Origin: Cristatella mucedo
Taxonomy: Eukaryota; Bryozoa; Phylactolaemata; Cristatellidae
Length of the DNA: 64,000 bases
Assembly: GCA_009760855.2 (NCBI GenBank)
Contig: WPIO01000173.1
Span: 347,501-411,500 of the forward strand
Reading direction: 5' to 3'
Shown: piece by piece, positions 34,405-45,524 of the stretch
Position numbering within the stretch: the stretch's first letter is position 1
Layout of the letters: each line of letters starts with the position of its first letter
The notes under the pieces: generated by a model
Told to the model about the DNA's origin: nothing
Database searches by the model: none
The model's input: the letters and a program-made list of their open reading frames with translations, nothing else
Translations under genes and position numbers: made by a program

Positions 34405-35345
34405 GCTGTCATACATGTGCAGATGGCATCAATACATGCAGCAAGGAAGCTGAAAGAAATTGAATGTGCTGGAGGGCTGGGAATGATCAAAGCAAAGGCA
34501 CAACTGAGTGTCATCCACACACAAGTGAAAGCCTTGATTCTGCTTGGCAATCACATCGGCAAGATGAAGAGTATAAACCTTGTAAAGAACAGGACCAAGC
34601 ATGGAGCTCTGAGCGTCCCCAATATTTCAAAGTGCGTGCTGACACTGTGCATCCTGCCACTAACCACATTTGCATGCTGACCCTGTGCATGTCACCCCTA
34701 ACCAAATTATTCATTTCGTCTGTTTTTCAAGCATGATTTTACTTACCAGTCAATTGCATTTCACTTTACAGCAAATGTTAAGCGCCTAGAGAGAGATTAA
34801 GTTCTCTGAGGGTGCTTTATCAAGTGAATTATTATTATTATTATTATTCAAGTCTCCTCGGATGATCTTCGTCCATTCACACCAATACAATGGGGACTCC
34901 CGTTGAGACAGGACCCGAACCATTGCAGTGCAGTGCCAGTAATGCCCAGACGAGATGAGAGGCGTTCAAGGACTTGGTGATCAATAGTATCTAAAGCTGT
35001 AGAAAGATTGAGTAAAATGCAAGCTGGAATATGTGACCCTTGGCCGCATTCCTAAGTAGACTGTTGTACACCCAAACCAGTGCCGACTGTGGAGTGAGTA
35101 ACTGCAAAACCAGACTGGAACCAACTAGCCATGTTTGAAGTTTCAATATATGAGTTCCTCTGGTGTGTCACGACTGGTTCTAGTGTCTTTAATAGGATTA
35201 GTAGAAGGGATACTGAATGGTAGTTGCTCAAGTTCTGTTGGTGTAGTGCTACTTTCTTGACCTGGTAAGTCTTGGGATGAACCCCCAACGCCAGATTTAT
35301 TGATATTGTACAAAGACCTATAGAACGAATAGCATGAATATTGGC
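34405..35345 (-). mobile_element. LINE A RT fragment, split by a later LINE A
   Basis: 34405-34620 and 34856-35345 are consecutive minus-strand parts of the RT region (compare 51270-51718). Between them sits a plus-strand LINE A 3' end, so one family member inserted into another. Confidence 0.7.
34628..34855 (+). mobile_element. LINE A 3' end nested in an older LINE A
   Basis: 3' UTR from GCGTGCTGACACTGTGCAT to hairpin (AGAGAGATTAAGTTCTCTGA) and five ATT repeats. Confidence 0.8.
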
Positions 35346-36194
35346 ACACATAACAATTTTAACATAAGCTATTAATTGATGTAATAAAAGAATAATAATA
35401 TTAGACTTGACAAAGTACCCTCAGAGATTTTGATCATAGCTGCAGCTGCAGTGTCAACCGTCACAAATAGCACTGAGGCTCAGCCAACCATGGCTTTCTT
35501 ATCAAATTCAACAACAGAGTCTATTCCAGTCACTCTAGAAATATAACGAACCCCTCAAAAGATGCAAGACACGGGCTCTATGTTCACCACACCACAAAAA
35601 ATATCAGAAATTGACATCTTCAACTGTTGGCTGTCATTACGATCACAGTTCAAGGACATTTTGTGACATGCATATCGCATGCATTCATTCCCATAATGCA
35701 TGGATGCACATTGGAGACATGGAGAAGGGTGAGCCCTACCTGTATTGCAAATTTCACGTCGATCGGGCCGAGTATCGACTTAGCTGTAGAATTGATGAGG
35801 TACAGGGTACCACTGCTGGGAAAGCACTCAGAGAAGCCAACGTCAATGCATGTGGTTGAAGAAAATAAAGACTGTGTTACTATGTTTGTCATCATACGAC
35901 TTGGAAGCACATACTAACGAGCGTGTATTTCAAACTTCACGTTGATCGGGTATTCAAATTTTACGTTGATAAGCCTACCTGTGATATTTTACGACGTGTG
36001 AGTAAAAGGATGACAACGGCTTAGCATGACAAACACAGCCAGTTTTGATCAAAATAAGTCTATCTACTGAGGTCCGATATGCATTCGAGAAGGCTGGAAT
36101 GATATGCAACCATAATCAATCATTTATTCAAAATATTTAAGGTGATCAGATTATTGTTTTAGGAGATTCGACATAGACGACGGCAAGCATTTGA
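35346..36194. other. Unassigned spacer with a 20-bp repeated motif
   Basis: CAAATTTCACGTCGATCGGG at 35748 recurs as CAAACTTCACGTTGATCGGG (35930) and CAAATTTTACGTTGAT (35956). Short open frames on both strands overlap here without known domains. A fragment of the LINE A hairpin may be present at 35405-35435. Confidence 0.35.
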
Positions 36195-38580
36195 CTGTCG
36201 TTAGCAGGTAATCCTAGACGATCTTTACTTTGCGTCGGTCAGCGAAACCGAACATGCCACCCACCTGGAAGCATTCTACCGTCTCCTCGAGGAATACTGC
36301 CTAATCATCAACATATATAAGTTCACCTTCGGCGTTCTATCAGTAGACTACCTCGGACATCATGTATCCTCGGAGGACCTCTGACCTCAGGTATCAAAAG
36401 TTGAGTCGATCTTCTATCTCCCTCGACCCGATACAGCCCGAAACCTGCATTGCTACCTGAGAATGGTCAATTTACACCGCCAATTTATCCTGAGCTGTGC
36501 TAGCTGGCACCACTCTATGCTCTTATTCCGGCCGGCCCAAAAGCAGATGCTGACATCACGTGGTCGCTCGAGCATAACGTCGCCTTCGTGCACAGCAAAT
36601 TTGCTTGTCAGGTTGACCGAGTCAACACTGCTTGGCCACCTGACTCACCGATTTCCATCGCGACCGACACCTTGGGCACCTCTATCGGTGCCGCTCTGCC
36701 AAAGCTAATGGACTCTGCTTGGAAACTGTTAGCCTTTTTCTCTAGCACACTCTCAACCTCGAAATATCTCTACTCGAATTTCGACCAAAGGTTCTCGCTA
36801 TTTAATCAGCTATCTAAACTCTCCACTAATTTGTGGAAGGCCATGCTTGCTCGATGCTTCCCGATCATCGCCTGGTTGTGCTAGCCATCGTTTCATCCTC
36901 CGACCGCTTAATATTAATAATAATTATAATGCACTTGATAAAGCGCCCTCACAGAACTCAATATCTTCTTAGGTGCTTTACATTTTCTGCAAAAGGAAAT
37001 GTAATTAAATGGTGAGTATTATCAGACTTGATAAAAAAAACATGAATTACATGTTTAGGGGTGACATGCACAGAGTCAGCATGCAAATGTGGATAGTGGC
37101 AGCATGCTCAGTGTCAGCATGCATAAGCACATTAAGGACGAATCACAGGGACCCACTAAATACTATCCTAAATACGTGTGTTTTTGCGTTCTTTTTAAAT
37201 GCGGTCAAATCAGGGATGTTCTGACGCAAGTCGGGAGAGAGTTCGAGGCTTTGGGAGCACCTAAATGCATGGTCTCCAAGAGGATCTGTGGTTTGTATGA
37301 GGTATTTGTAGACTGTTGGATTCCGAAAAGCAGGTGTTACGATGCTTGGCCTGGTGGGGGAGTAGATCTGAGAGATAGGCTGGTGCCAAAGAATGAAATG
37401 ACTTACAAGTGACCAACAAAACCTTGAAGTCAATCTGTTGCTTGACTGGGAGCCAGTGCAGGTCGTCAAGAAGTCACACCTCGACTGCAGCAACACTTTG
37501 CTTTCATCTCGGAATTTACTACCGACATCCGGTACTTGAAAGGTACCGAGAACTGTGTCGCCGTCGCACTTTCACGAGCGAACGCTCGATTACAGAGCGC
37601 TCGCTCCCGCACAAGAGCCCACGCACCTTGCTGCACCAATTACTTCCGTACACCTTCAGCAGGTCCCAATACCGATGTCAGAAGGAACCATTTTATGCCA
37701 TAGCTGTACCGACTACAATCACCTATACGAGCGGGCCGCCATCGGTACACGAATCTATACCAAACAGCACAAACTCGCACACTCTAGAATAGGATCTACA
37801 CTGTGCCTGATCATATCGCATTTTCTGTGGCCTTCTGTGAATTCAGGCATTCGTTCCTTGGCCCGAACCTGCATCGCATGCTATCACACCAAGGTAACTC
37901 GATACACTTCAACGCCAGTCGGGCAGTTTCCCACCCAGTCGCTTCTATTCGGCCATGATTACGTCGACCTCGTCGCGCCGCTACCTCGCTCCGATGGAGC
38001 TACATATTTACTTACGGTCGTCGAACGTTTCACATGCTGGCCTGAAACGTTTCCTCTGAACGATATTTCCAAGTCCACCATCACACAAGCGTTTGTCGTG
38101 GAGGACAATCCAAGTCGTTCCTGTGGCTGGAACTCATGAAGGCCATGGGAAGACGGTGTATTTGTACCACAGCTTACCGGTCGGCCACTAACGGCTTGGT
38201 AGAGCACCTTCGCCGACAGCTCAAAGCAGCACTCATGGCAAGTAGCCTGCTGCATTCAGGGCGAAAGGCTCTTCCCCTCGCGCTCCTCGGAATTTGCACT
38301 GCTGAAAAGCGTGACGTTGGCCACTCATCGGCCTTGCTAGTGTATGGGGAGACCCTTCACCTGCCAGGTGGCATCCACAGTGCTCCCCCCCCCCCAGCAA
38401 GGCACAGGCTGACAGCTCGGACGTCACCCTATTTGTTACGACGCTCACCGAGTGCATGAGCTGCCATGGGCCGCCGAATGGATATTTCAATCGGCCGGCT
38501 GAAGCCGGTATACACCGAGAACGCCCGAATCGAGCAGGCGACAAGTACACCCTAGCAGTGCAGGAATCTACGGCGTCTGC
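36195..38580 (+). pseudogene. Ty3/gypsy-type pol remnant, interrupted
   Basis: An LTR-retrotransposon pol begins at the RT active-site box (LDDLYFAS) and continues through FTFGVLSVDYLGHHVSS, a TGA, and the RNase H region (LGTSIGAAL, LAFFSSTLS). It resumes after a LINE insertion with FISEFTTDIRYLKGTENC, the zinc-binding HKLAH...CIAC of the integrase, HDYVDLV (first catalytic Asp), YRSATNGLVEH (catalytic Glu) and the C-terminal GRLKPVYT. The part with the second integrase Asp is deleted, and several stops are present. Gag, protease, upstream RT and LTRs are not seen. It lies between duplication blocks C and D. Confidence 0.8.
36905..37495 (-). mobile_element. LINE A inserted into the gypsy remnant
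   Basis: Minus-strand ORF2 C-terminus (decayed), 3' UTR and hairpin at 36930-36985, ending in ATT-type repeats at 36905. The gypsy reading resumes immediately at 37490, so the insertion is younger than that element. Confidence 0.8.
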
Positions 38581-38999
38581 ACCTTCTCCAAGGACATCAC
38601 CTACGCCTACTTCAGAGCAATCACTTCTCCAGCAAACGTTATGTGCCTAATAACAGACTAAGCTCTCTGAGGGTGCTATATCAAGTGTATTATTCTTATA
38701 GATTTTTAGTATATTCAGTGGCCAACGTAGTATGCCTGTCGATTGGCAGTCAGTCCTGACATTCCTAATAAGTTTTTAAAGCTTGGGCTTAGTAGACCTA
38801 GCTAGCTTAACGTCTGCGGTTAACCATTGGCCATAAGGATGAGGGAGCACAGTGTGCTTAGTCACAATGGCAAAGTAGTAGAGCATGTCTTCTGGTGTGA
38901 TGTGAGAGCAATCTATAAAAGGCTACAGGTCAGGCAGGTGGATTAAGCAGTGGAGGTACAGTGCACATTTTCGCATGGATAGCATATGAGGCAAAGTTA

Positions 39000-39290
39000 A
39001 ATTTCTTTTAATTCACATGTATTTTTAGATGAGGGAGAGATTTGCACACGGCATAGACTGAATGAGATCGGCATGTAGTCAGATAAGCAACGTTGGGAAT
39101 AATTGTTGATGATAGCGTGCACTTGTAGGAGACATTTTTCGTGTGTGACCCTTAATGGGAGTAGGGCAATGCACGTGAGCCATAAAAGACAAATGTTCAG
39201 TCAGTGCACAAAGTTTGGTGCAGAACGCGTCAGATAATTTATTAAAAACAATGTCTAAATGGTCCACAATGAGAAAAAGTGGCACTACAT
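39000..39290 (-). mobile_element. LINE A endonuclease fragment, shared with block C
   Basis: The minus strand has FNKLSDAFCTKLCALTEHLS and TPIKGHT, matching the endonuclease C-terminus at 9680-9790. Orthologous to 30780-31075. Confidence 0.75.
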
Positions 39291-39619
39291 TTTCTGATTG
39301 CCTTTTGCTCCGAGTGTCAGCTAAGTAGTGGGCAATGTTAGTAAGCTGCAGAGGTTTGCAGTTGTAATGTTCTACTGCCTATTGTCGGCGGTCGAGAAAG
39401 CCAGAAAGGATAAGGCTCTCCGGCTGCTATATTAAGGCGAGTTCTAAATCATCCAACCTGTAGCTAATGACCAATTTTTTCGAACTCTCTGTGCTATTCG
39501 TTAGTGGGTATTTCCTCTAAATATTTTTAAGCAATAACAATGTTTGGTTGGAATTTTGGTCACAGGTACTCGCATGGTTCCAAATGTACTAAATGTATTA
39601 GTGCTTGCTAACCGGGTAG

Positions 39620-39665
39620 CACTGCCGGCTTCCGGTTAGGCTTCCGGCAGCTAAATGCCACATGT
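39620..39665 (+). promoter_or_regulatory. Putative ETS-like promoter region of propeller gene D
   Basis: GGCTTCCGGTTAGGCTTCCGGC: two TTCCGG cores about 11 bp apart and about 180 bp upstream of the proposed ATG, homologous to the cluster at 31440-31520. Motif evidence only. Confidence 0.35.
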
Positions 39666-39820
39666 CCAATGCTGGAACGAGGCAGTCACGGAAGATGGTA
39701 GTCTGTTGCTGGCTGAGCCACCATTCTGTTGTGCAGTCATACTAGTAATACTTTTGTTGGGGGTACTAGAAAGCTGTTCCTGCTACAGTAGTTAGCCTAC
39801 CTTGGAGTTGAACGACTTGT

Positions 39821-41134
39821 ATGCTAAGGTAATAATTTTTCTTGTGTACCTTGACTTTTACGACTTGTTTGCTAAAGAAAAGTTTAAAATTAAAATGTAG
39901 CTACCTTGAGTTACCTGTCGAAATGTAGTTGGTCGCGTTAAATCACTGAGCATGACTCTATCTCGACTTTTTAACTTTCTGGTGGTATGTTCTACCCCTA
40001 AACATGTCTGGGCATATTTATTTCTTGCCTTTAGCTGTAAACTACCAAATGCAATGCTAGTCTATACTCGTTGTTGGGTCAAAATGCGTATAGTCAAGAA
40101 TTTTACATATCTTTAGCCGTTTACATATTATCTTCTACCATTATCCATTATCCACTCTAATTTTGTATCTGTCGTTTTGCCCAGCGTCTCGCAGCTGGCA
40201 GACTATTATCTGCTCGCACGACTTATTTTGTAGCTCTGCAAACTCCACTTTTCCGCTGTCGTTTGGCCCAGCGTCTGGCAGCTGGCAGTACCCTCACTGC
40301 TGCTGGGACGTGGCTGTCACTGATGAAGGCACTCTGCTAGTGGCTGCTATGGAGCACGGACTGAATGAGTGCGACACGAGCGGGAAGGAGCTGCACTGCT
40401 GGAGGCCGATGAAACGGGAAGGAGGAGGAGACGAGAGCGTCTGCACAGTGGACGTGCTGGACGATGGTCGAGCGGTTGTTGGCTTGAATCTTTCGAAGTT
40501 CGTCGTGCTGCTGCGACGCAGCTCGGCCAGTGACGGTGCTTGGCTCGAAGACAAGCGTGTCGCTGTGCTGCACTCACCACCGAGACGACTGTCAGTCCAC
40601 GGTGACCTCCTAGCTGTATGCGAGGATAGACTAGACAGCGAAACTGGTTGGTGGCCTGGCCCTCAACTGGTGCTCGTGAAACTGTGCTGCGGTACAGAGC
40701 GGTACCGACGTAAACTGGAATACGACGTAGGGAGCGTTGCAGTAACGGCTGAAATAGTCGTCACAGCCAGCAGCTGTGCAGTCACGCTCAGTGACGGGAG
40801 AGAGAATTATGTGGTGGACGGCTACAGTCACTCTGGCAACAGACTCTGGCGACACGAGCCAATCAACAAGGTCATGGACGTCTGCCTTCAGCGATTTGGA
40901 CACGTGCTCTACCTGGCTGTGTCTGGCAACGACCTCGTAACAGCCATTAGAATCGATGACGGTCAGCACCTGAAGGAAGTCTTAGCATGTGGCAGCCATG
41001 CAGGAGAAGGACTGTATGCTCTGTCGCTGGGTAAAGGAAAGCAGAGCGTCCTTGCGGTCCTTAGCAGAGATGAAAAGGACATTCCGTGTCAAGTGACCGT
41101 CAACCCAGTCTGTTGCTCCGTAATTAATAAATAA
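39821..41134 (+). CDS. Stand-alone TRIM-type beta-propeller protein D
   Basis: The 302-aa model has mini-exon 39821-39828 (ATG CTA AG), intron 39829-40233 (GTAATA donor, ATTTTGTAG acceptor) and exon 2 at 40234-41134. It keeps every landmark of paralogue C (LSFGPASGSWQ, TDEGTLLVAAMEHG, SGKELHCWRP, LSVHGDLLAV, YSHSGNRLWRHE, GEGLYALSLGKGKQSVLAV). The stop codon overlaps an AATAAA signal (41127-41132). Many changes between C and D are synonymous, and indels are in multiples of three, which suggests selection on the protein. No RING or B-box exon is found in the 10 kb upstream. Confidence 0.65.
40173..40299 (+). repeat. Intron end mirrors exon start (about 33-bp duplicated motif)
   Basis: CTGTCGTTTTGCCCAGCGTC near 40170 in the intron and CTGTCGTTTGGCCCAGCGTC near 40256 in the exon are copies, each followed by a GCAGCTGGCAG match. 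The same pair occurs in gene C (31998 and 32091), so it predates the duplication. The intronic copy contains a usable TTTTGCCCAG acceptor, but splicing there would put a TAG in frame. Confidence 0.7.
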
Positions 41135-42639
41135 ATCGTAATAACAAATGAACGATTTAATGCGTGTTTTAAATTAGTGACCTGGTGCAGTCAACGAGTA
41201 CTTAATTCGACTCCATCAGCAGCATGTGTTCTGTTTATCAAAGTTGCCACAATGAACTTGCTTTGCTTACGACGTGTGAGTCATTTATTGTCAATAAATA
41301 TCATATAGTGACAGCATGCCTTCCTAATTGAAGCAACACAACCTCGTGGCCGGCTAGGTTTTTTGTATCAGTGCGATATTCCCGGCCGAGAAGAAATTTT
41401 TCCCTTTAGAATTCAAAATGGTCTATAATTTTAATGCCTTTTAAATTCGAATCACTTTAATTCTTCTGACTTGGTATACATCAGTCTTTCTGCCTTTATA
41501 TGTCTTATTGTGTAAGCAATTATTAAATGGCTATTCCTTCATTATTTAACAAAGAGCTCGATTACTGTCATGTGCAGTACCACATGCATAACCAGTTTCG
41601 TTCCGGATTCCTGTTTCTAAACCAGTCTTTCTCTCTTCTTTCTCCACTTTTCTTCTCTGCCTGTAGTTGCAAGATGTCTCCTTTCGCGAGTTTCCTGCAC
41701 GTGACAAGGAAAGCCAATAGCCATCTGAGGTGCTCACGTGTAGCAACCGGCCGTTGATACAATCTATGCAGAAGGTGCTAACTCAGTTGGATGTCCAGAC
41801 AAGTTTTAATAAATTATGTAATGCAGGGAGATTATGGACAGTGAGCTTGACTGACTAACGTTGATTAGAACCAATTACGCTAATTATGTATCCTCTCTAA
41901 AATCAAAGCCTACAAGCAGTGTGATGTATAAATGCATACTGGGTATTTCTCTCTGACTTGGGACCTAGCTAATGTATCAGGCATGAGCCTTACCAACATC
42001 GCTCTCTGGCAGACACTTCCTGCCCCTAGTGGTGAGTACAAGCACTGGACTAGAGCAGCTGTAAGCCTGTGACTTCTGTGACCTGCAGCTGTGACCTGTG
42101 ACCGAGTCGGCAGAAAGTTGCTTGAGTTATCAGACATGTTGTGATAAAAGTAATAGTAACAATCATAAAATTGTTCAGCGGCCTCCAATAACTAAATCTC
42201 TTTCGAGACACTTGACGCATGGTGGCAAGGGAGCATGATCAGACGGTTAGCCACCGCATCCACAATGGAATTCAAAAATTACATGATTTTAAGTGAATCG
42301 CTCAGGGTCATCATGAGCACATGCAGACGAGAGTAGTAATGACACGTTTCTCTATTGCAGCAATACGAATGAGACTTTAAGTTTGTGTAACTCCCATGAG
42401 CGGTTATTAAAATTAATTGCATTTTATAGGCAAGCCTGCACAGAATCACCACATGCACAAAACTAGCAGATTACCAGAACAAGCAGGCATCTACAGTGTT
42501 TGACTGCTGCAAGCAATACTCGAGTCCTCGCATTTTAGGTTTCATTTAAAGCTTGATCATCCTAAAAATGACCCTTCACTAGTTAAACAAACCAGCTCGA
42601 CAGTCTAGTCTGTGTAATTGCAGCTACATAACATTTCCA
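41135..42639 (+). other. 3' flank of propeller gene D
   Basis: Collinear with 32989-34360 up to about 42345. Short open frames here are not conserved between blocks. Beyond 42345 nothing is recognised. Confidence 0.4.
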
Positions 42640-43150
42640 AGCTTGGTCATTCTGAGACCAACAACTTGAATCCAAATTGGTCCATGCATTTGTGACATCC
42701 CATCTTGACTTGTATAACTCTGCTTTCTGGTCTCCCAGCTTGTTCAAGCAGGCACTTACAGTTGGCGAAAAACTCTGCAGCCGAGCTTGTTGGCTTGGAT
42801 CTCTGCAATGTCCTCTCTACACCATTTCTCGCCGGCATGCACTGGCACCCAATCAAGCAGTGCACTGAGTGCTAGGTTCTGGAACTTTTAGATATATCTC
42901 GACTCGATCTTGCCACACTGTTCTCCACTAGGCGAAGAATCGTGCAACCTGCTGTTCTTACTCAAACCGCTTAGCATACCTCATAGGAACCTTAAAGCAG
43001 TTTCAGACCTCACCTTTAATTCATATTTTCTCAAAGCCTAAAAATCGATACAGACGCAGGTCACAACGGCCCATGACAATACGACATTTAAAAAGAAGTT
43101 TAACACGCCCCTTGTAATTACAGCATTTAGGGTCTTTGCAGTTCTTCCTT
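42640..43150 (+). mobile_element. Old LINE A 3' part
   Basis: TTGGTCCATGCATTTGTGACATCCCATC (compare 11590) followed by the diverged ORF2 end. The hairpin is lost. Confidence 0.6.
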
Positions 43151-43894
43151 CGTGTGCATATACCTGCCTACTACGCCGGCTCTACGCGGCCGTTACGTAC
43201 ACGTAGTATTATTAACATTATTATCGTGGCAAGGTCGTACGCCATGCAATAATCGCATCGTTACATGAACTTCACGCTGCTCATTGAAATCGTCGGCTCA
43301 TCGCGGTTATTGCCTTGGCGGCTCAATTCAGACTCTGCGGAAAAGTCCGTAATTTGTAAGTGAGACTAACAAGCCCGTAGTCCAGAATTGTGGTTGCATT
43401 ACTGAACCCCCGAGAACCGAAGCAATGACTCAGGTTCACGCAACTAAGGTATTACAGACGGGTTCAGCTAAACGATTTTAACGCGGAATGCTTATGCCTT
43501 GTAGCCACCGCTCAGCCCCTCTCCTCAGCAAAGAGCACGCTCTACGTCCACTTACGAAATAACCGAACAATGCACATCGCTTTGCAACGTTCTCTTAAAT
43601 ACGGAAGCTTTGTGTAATGCCTACTTTATTTTTTCTCGCTCCTCTTTCCCGACTCGGGTGGAGTTCCAATTTAAGTGACGGCTCCCAATTGACAGGCCGT
43701 GCACCCCAGCAACTACCGATGCAAACGCTTTTAGCTTTTTCCTTTTTCCCGGCTTTCAATAATTTCCGGCCTCAGAGATCAACCAGCCCGATGTCCCCGT
43801 AAAAACACTCGCCTACTTTGCGCCTCAGCCTTTCCTAAGTCGTCGGAATACCTTGACCCTAATTATTACCGACGGCTAAAACAACGTGGGGAAC
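43151..43894. other. Unassigned spacer
   Basis: Mixed composition without a recognisable gene. Short open frames only. Confidence 0.3.
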
Positions 43895-44285
43895 GTATGT
43901 ATGCATCTCCGTCTGTAACTCCACAAAGTTCGTAAAGACTATGTGGGTATTACGCAGGAGAGTTTTCTATAGCCCACTCACAGCCTAAGCGGCTTTCGGT
44001 ACACATTCGGTAGCCAACCGACTTTGTCTCACGCAGCAAAGAGAAATTGGGAAGCATAGCAGATTCAGGAGAGCAGTTGAGGTAGAAAGTAGCATAGAAG
44101 TAGCAGCTCAGGACAGCTGAAAAGTATGAGTCATAGTCGGCAGTATTAAAGTAGTTGTCGTTTCGTAAGAATTGTGCAAACGAGTTCCAAAGTCTAGAAA
44201 CTGTGGTGCTAAAGCGTCTGTCGCCAAAGGTCTTTAAGCGGAGGAATGGAACAGCTGATTCACGCAGCAGCCGAGACGTCATGCA
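43895..44285 (-). mobile_element. LINE B 3' part
   Basis: The minus strand encodes the ORF2 end (LKTFGDRRFS, RLWNSF, SLLRETKSVGYRM) and 3' UTR to the TACA repeats at 43895. It abuts the 5' end of a LINE A at 44286. Confidence 0.8.
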
Positions 44286-45515
44286 TTCTCGCCTCCTGAC
44301 ACGAAGCCCTACCAGAGTTTCTTGTCCGTTGCCGAGTTCTCTTCGAAACTCCCTGAAGTTTTTTCGGACATCGCTTAAGGGAACCGATGCAGCTTAGATC
44401 TGGTTAGATCGCACTTGTCCAGTGGATCTGTTTGAAATGTGGGTGTCGTATATCAAGGTGACCATTCATTAGACGACCACATCAGCTAGACACTTAAGTC
44501 TACCTACGTGCAGCTACATAACATTGCTAAAATAAAATAAATAAATAAATCCTAGCTGATTGAAAAGCCTCTTTTTGTATAGAAACAGAAGAAGCGACCG
44601 AAGGAGCCTTGGCGCATATCACCACCGCCTGCAGTGGCGATAAAGGATCGGCCACTGCAGGAATCGAACCCACGTGACCTCGGGACCGAGGTCGTGAAAG
44701 CAACCGCCTTACCTAGTGTGCCGTCGCAGCTCAACAATTTTGGGCATGTTTAGATGGGATACCAAATCTAGCTAAGTTTGAGCCTGTTTAGATAGGATAC
44801 CACATCTAGATTGGTCCCTGCATTTCTGACATCCAATCTTGACTTCTGTAACTCACTGATTGCAGGCCTACCAGCGTTTGCAATCGGGCGATTATAGCTG
44901 GTGCAAAGCTCTGCAGCTAGGCTTTTCTGACATAAGCGTCTCAGCTGCCACATCACACTCACTCTGGCCACCTGCACTGGATACCAGCCAAGCAACAGAT
45001 CAATTTCAAGGTACTGTCACTCACTTTTAGGTCACTTCATTATTTTACTCCAGCCTACCTATCAAATCTACTCCTCTACAACTCCAAGCATTGAACCACC
45101 GGTTTTTCGGAAACTAAAGGTATACCTATACCTTAGGCGAACCTCAAAAAATTTGGAGAAGTTACATTTAGTTTGTATGCTCGTAAAGCCTGGAACTCAC
45201 TCCCGATTTGAGTCACGACATCCCCTCACTTGACGACATTTACAGCTAAATTGAAAACGCACCTATTATTGACAGCATTTAGTGAGTCCATATGATTCGT
45301 CCTTTATGTGCTTATGCGTGCTGAAACTGTTGCATGCTGCCACTAGCCACACTTGCATGCTGACCCTATACATGTCACCCCTAACCATGTTATGCATGCT
45401 GTTTATCAAGCATGATACTCAGCATTCAAGCGCGTTTCCCTTTGCAGCAAATGTAATGCACCGAGAACGAGATCGAGTCCTCTAAGGGCGCTTCATCAAG
45501 TGTTTTATAATTATT
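44286..45515 (+). mobile_element. LINE A, internally deleted, split by SINE A
   Basis: It starts exactly at the family 5' terminus (TTCTCGCCTCCTGACA), carries about 125 bp of 5' UTR, then jumps near 44435 to the late RT (GGTGTCGTATATCAAGGTGACC) and continues to the ORF2 end, 3' UTR and hairpin at 45450-45500. The EN and RT core are missing. A SINE A occupies 44535-44737. Confidence 0.75.
44535..44737 (-). mobile_element. SINE A, near-intact
   Basis: The reverse complement reads GAGCTGCGACGGCACACTAG, box A CTAGGTAAGGCGG, CACGACCTCGGTCCCGAGGT, box B GGTTCGATTCC, the central GATCCTTTATCGCCACTGCA, and tail ATACAAAAAGAGGCTTTTCA then ATCAGCTAGGATTTATTTA. Inserted in LINE A between GCTAAAAT and TTTGGGCATG. 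A pol III-type internal promoter is intact. Confidence 0.85.
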
Positions 45516-45524
45516 ACCACTTTG

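Larger units (their letters stand above)
38636..42345 (+). repeat. Segmental duplication block D
   Basis: Collinear copy of block C, without the C-specific SINE and LINE. It begins with a decayed LINE A 3' end (38629-38690), as does block C. Confidence 0.8.
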
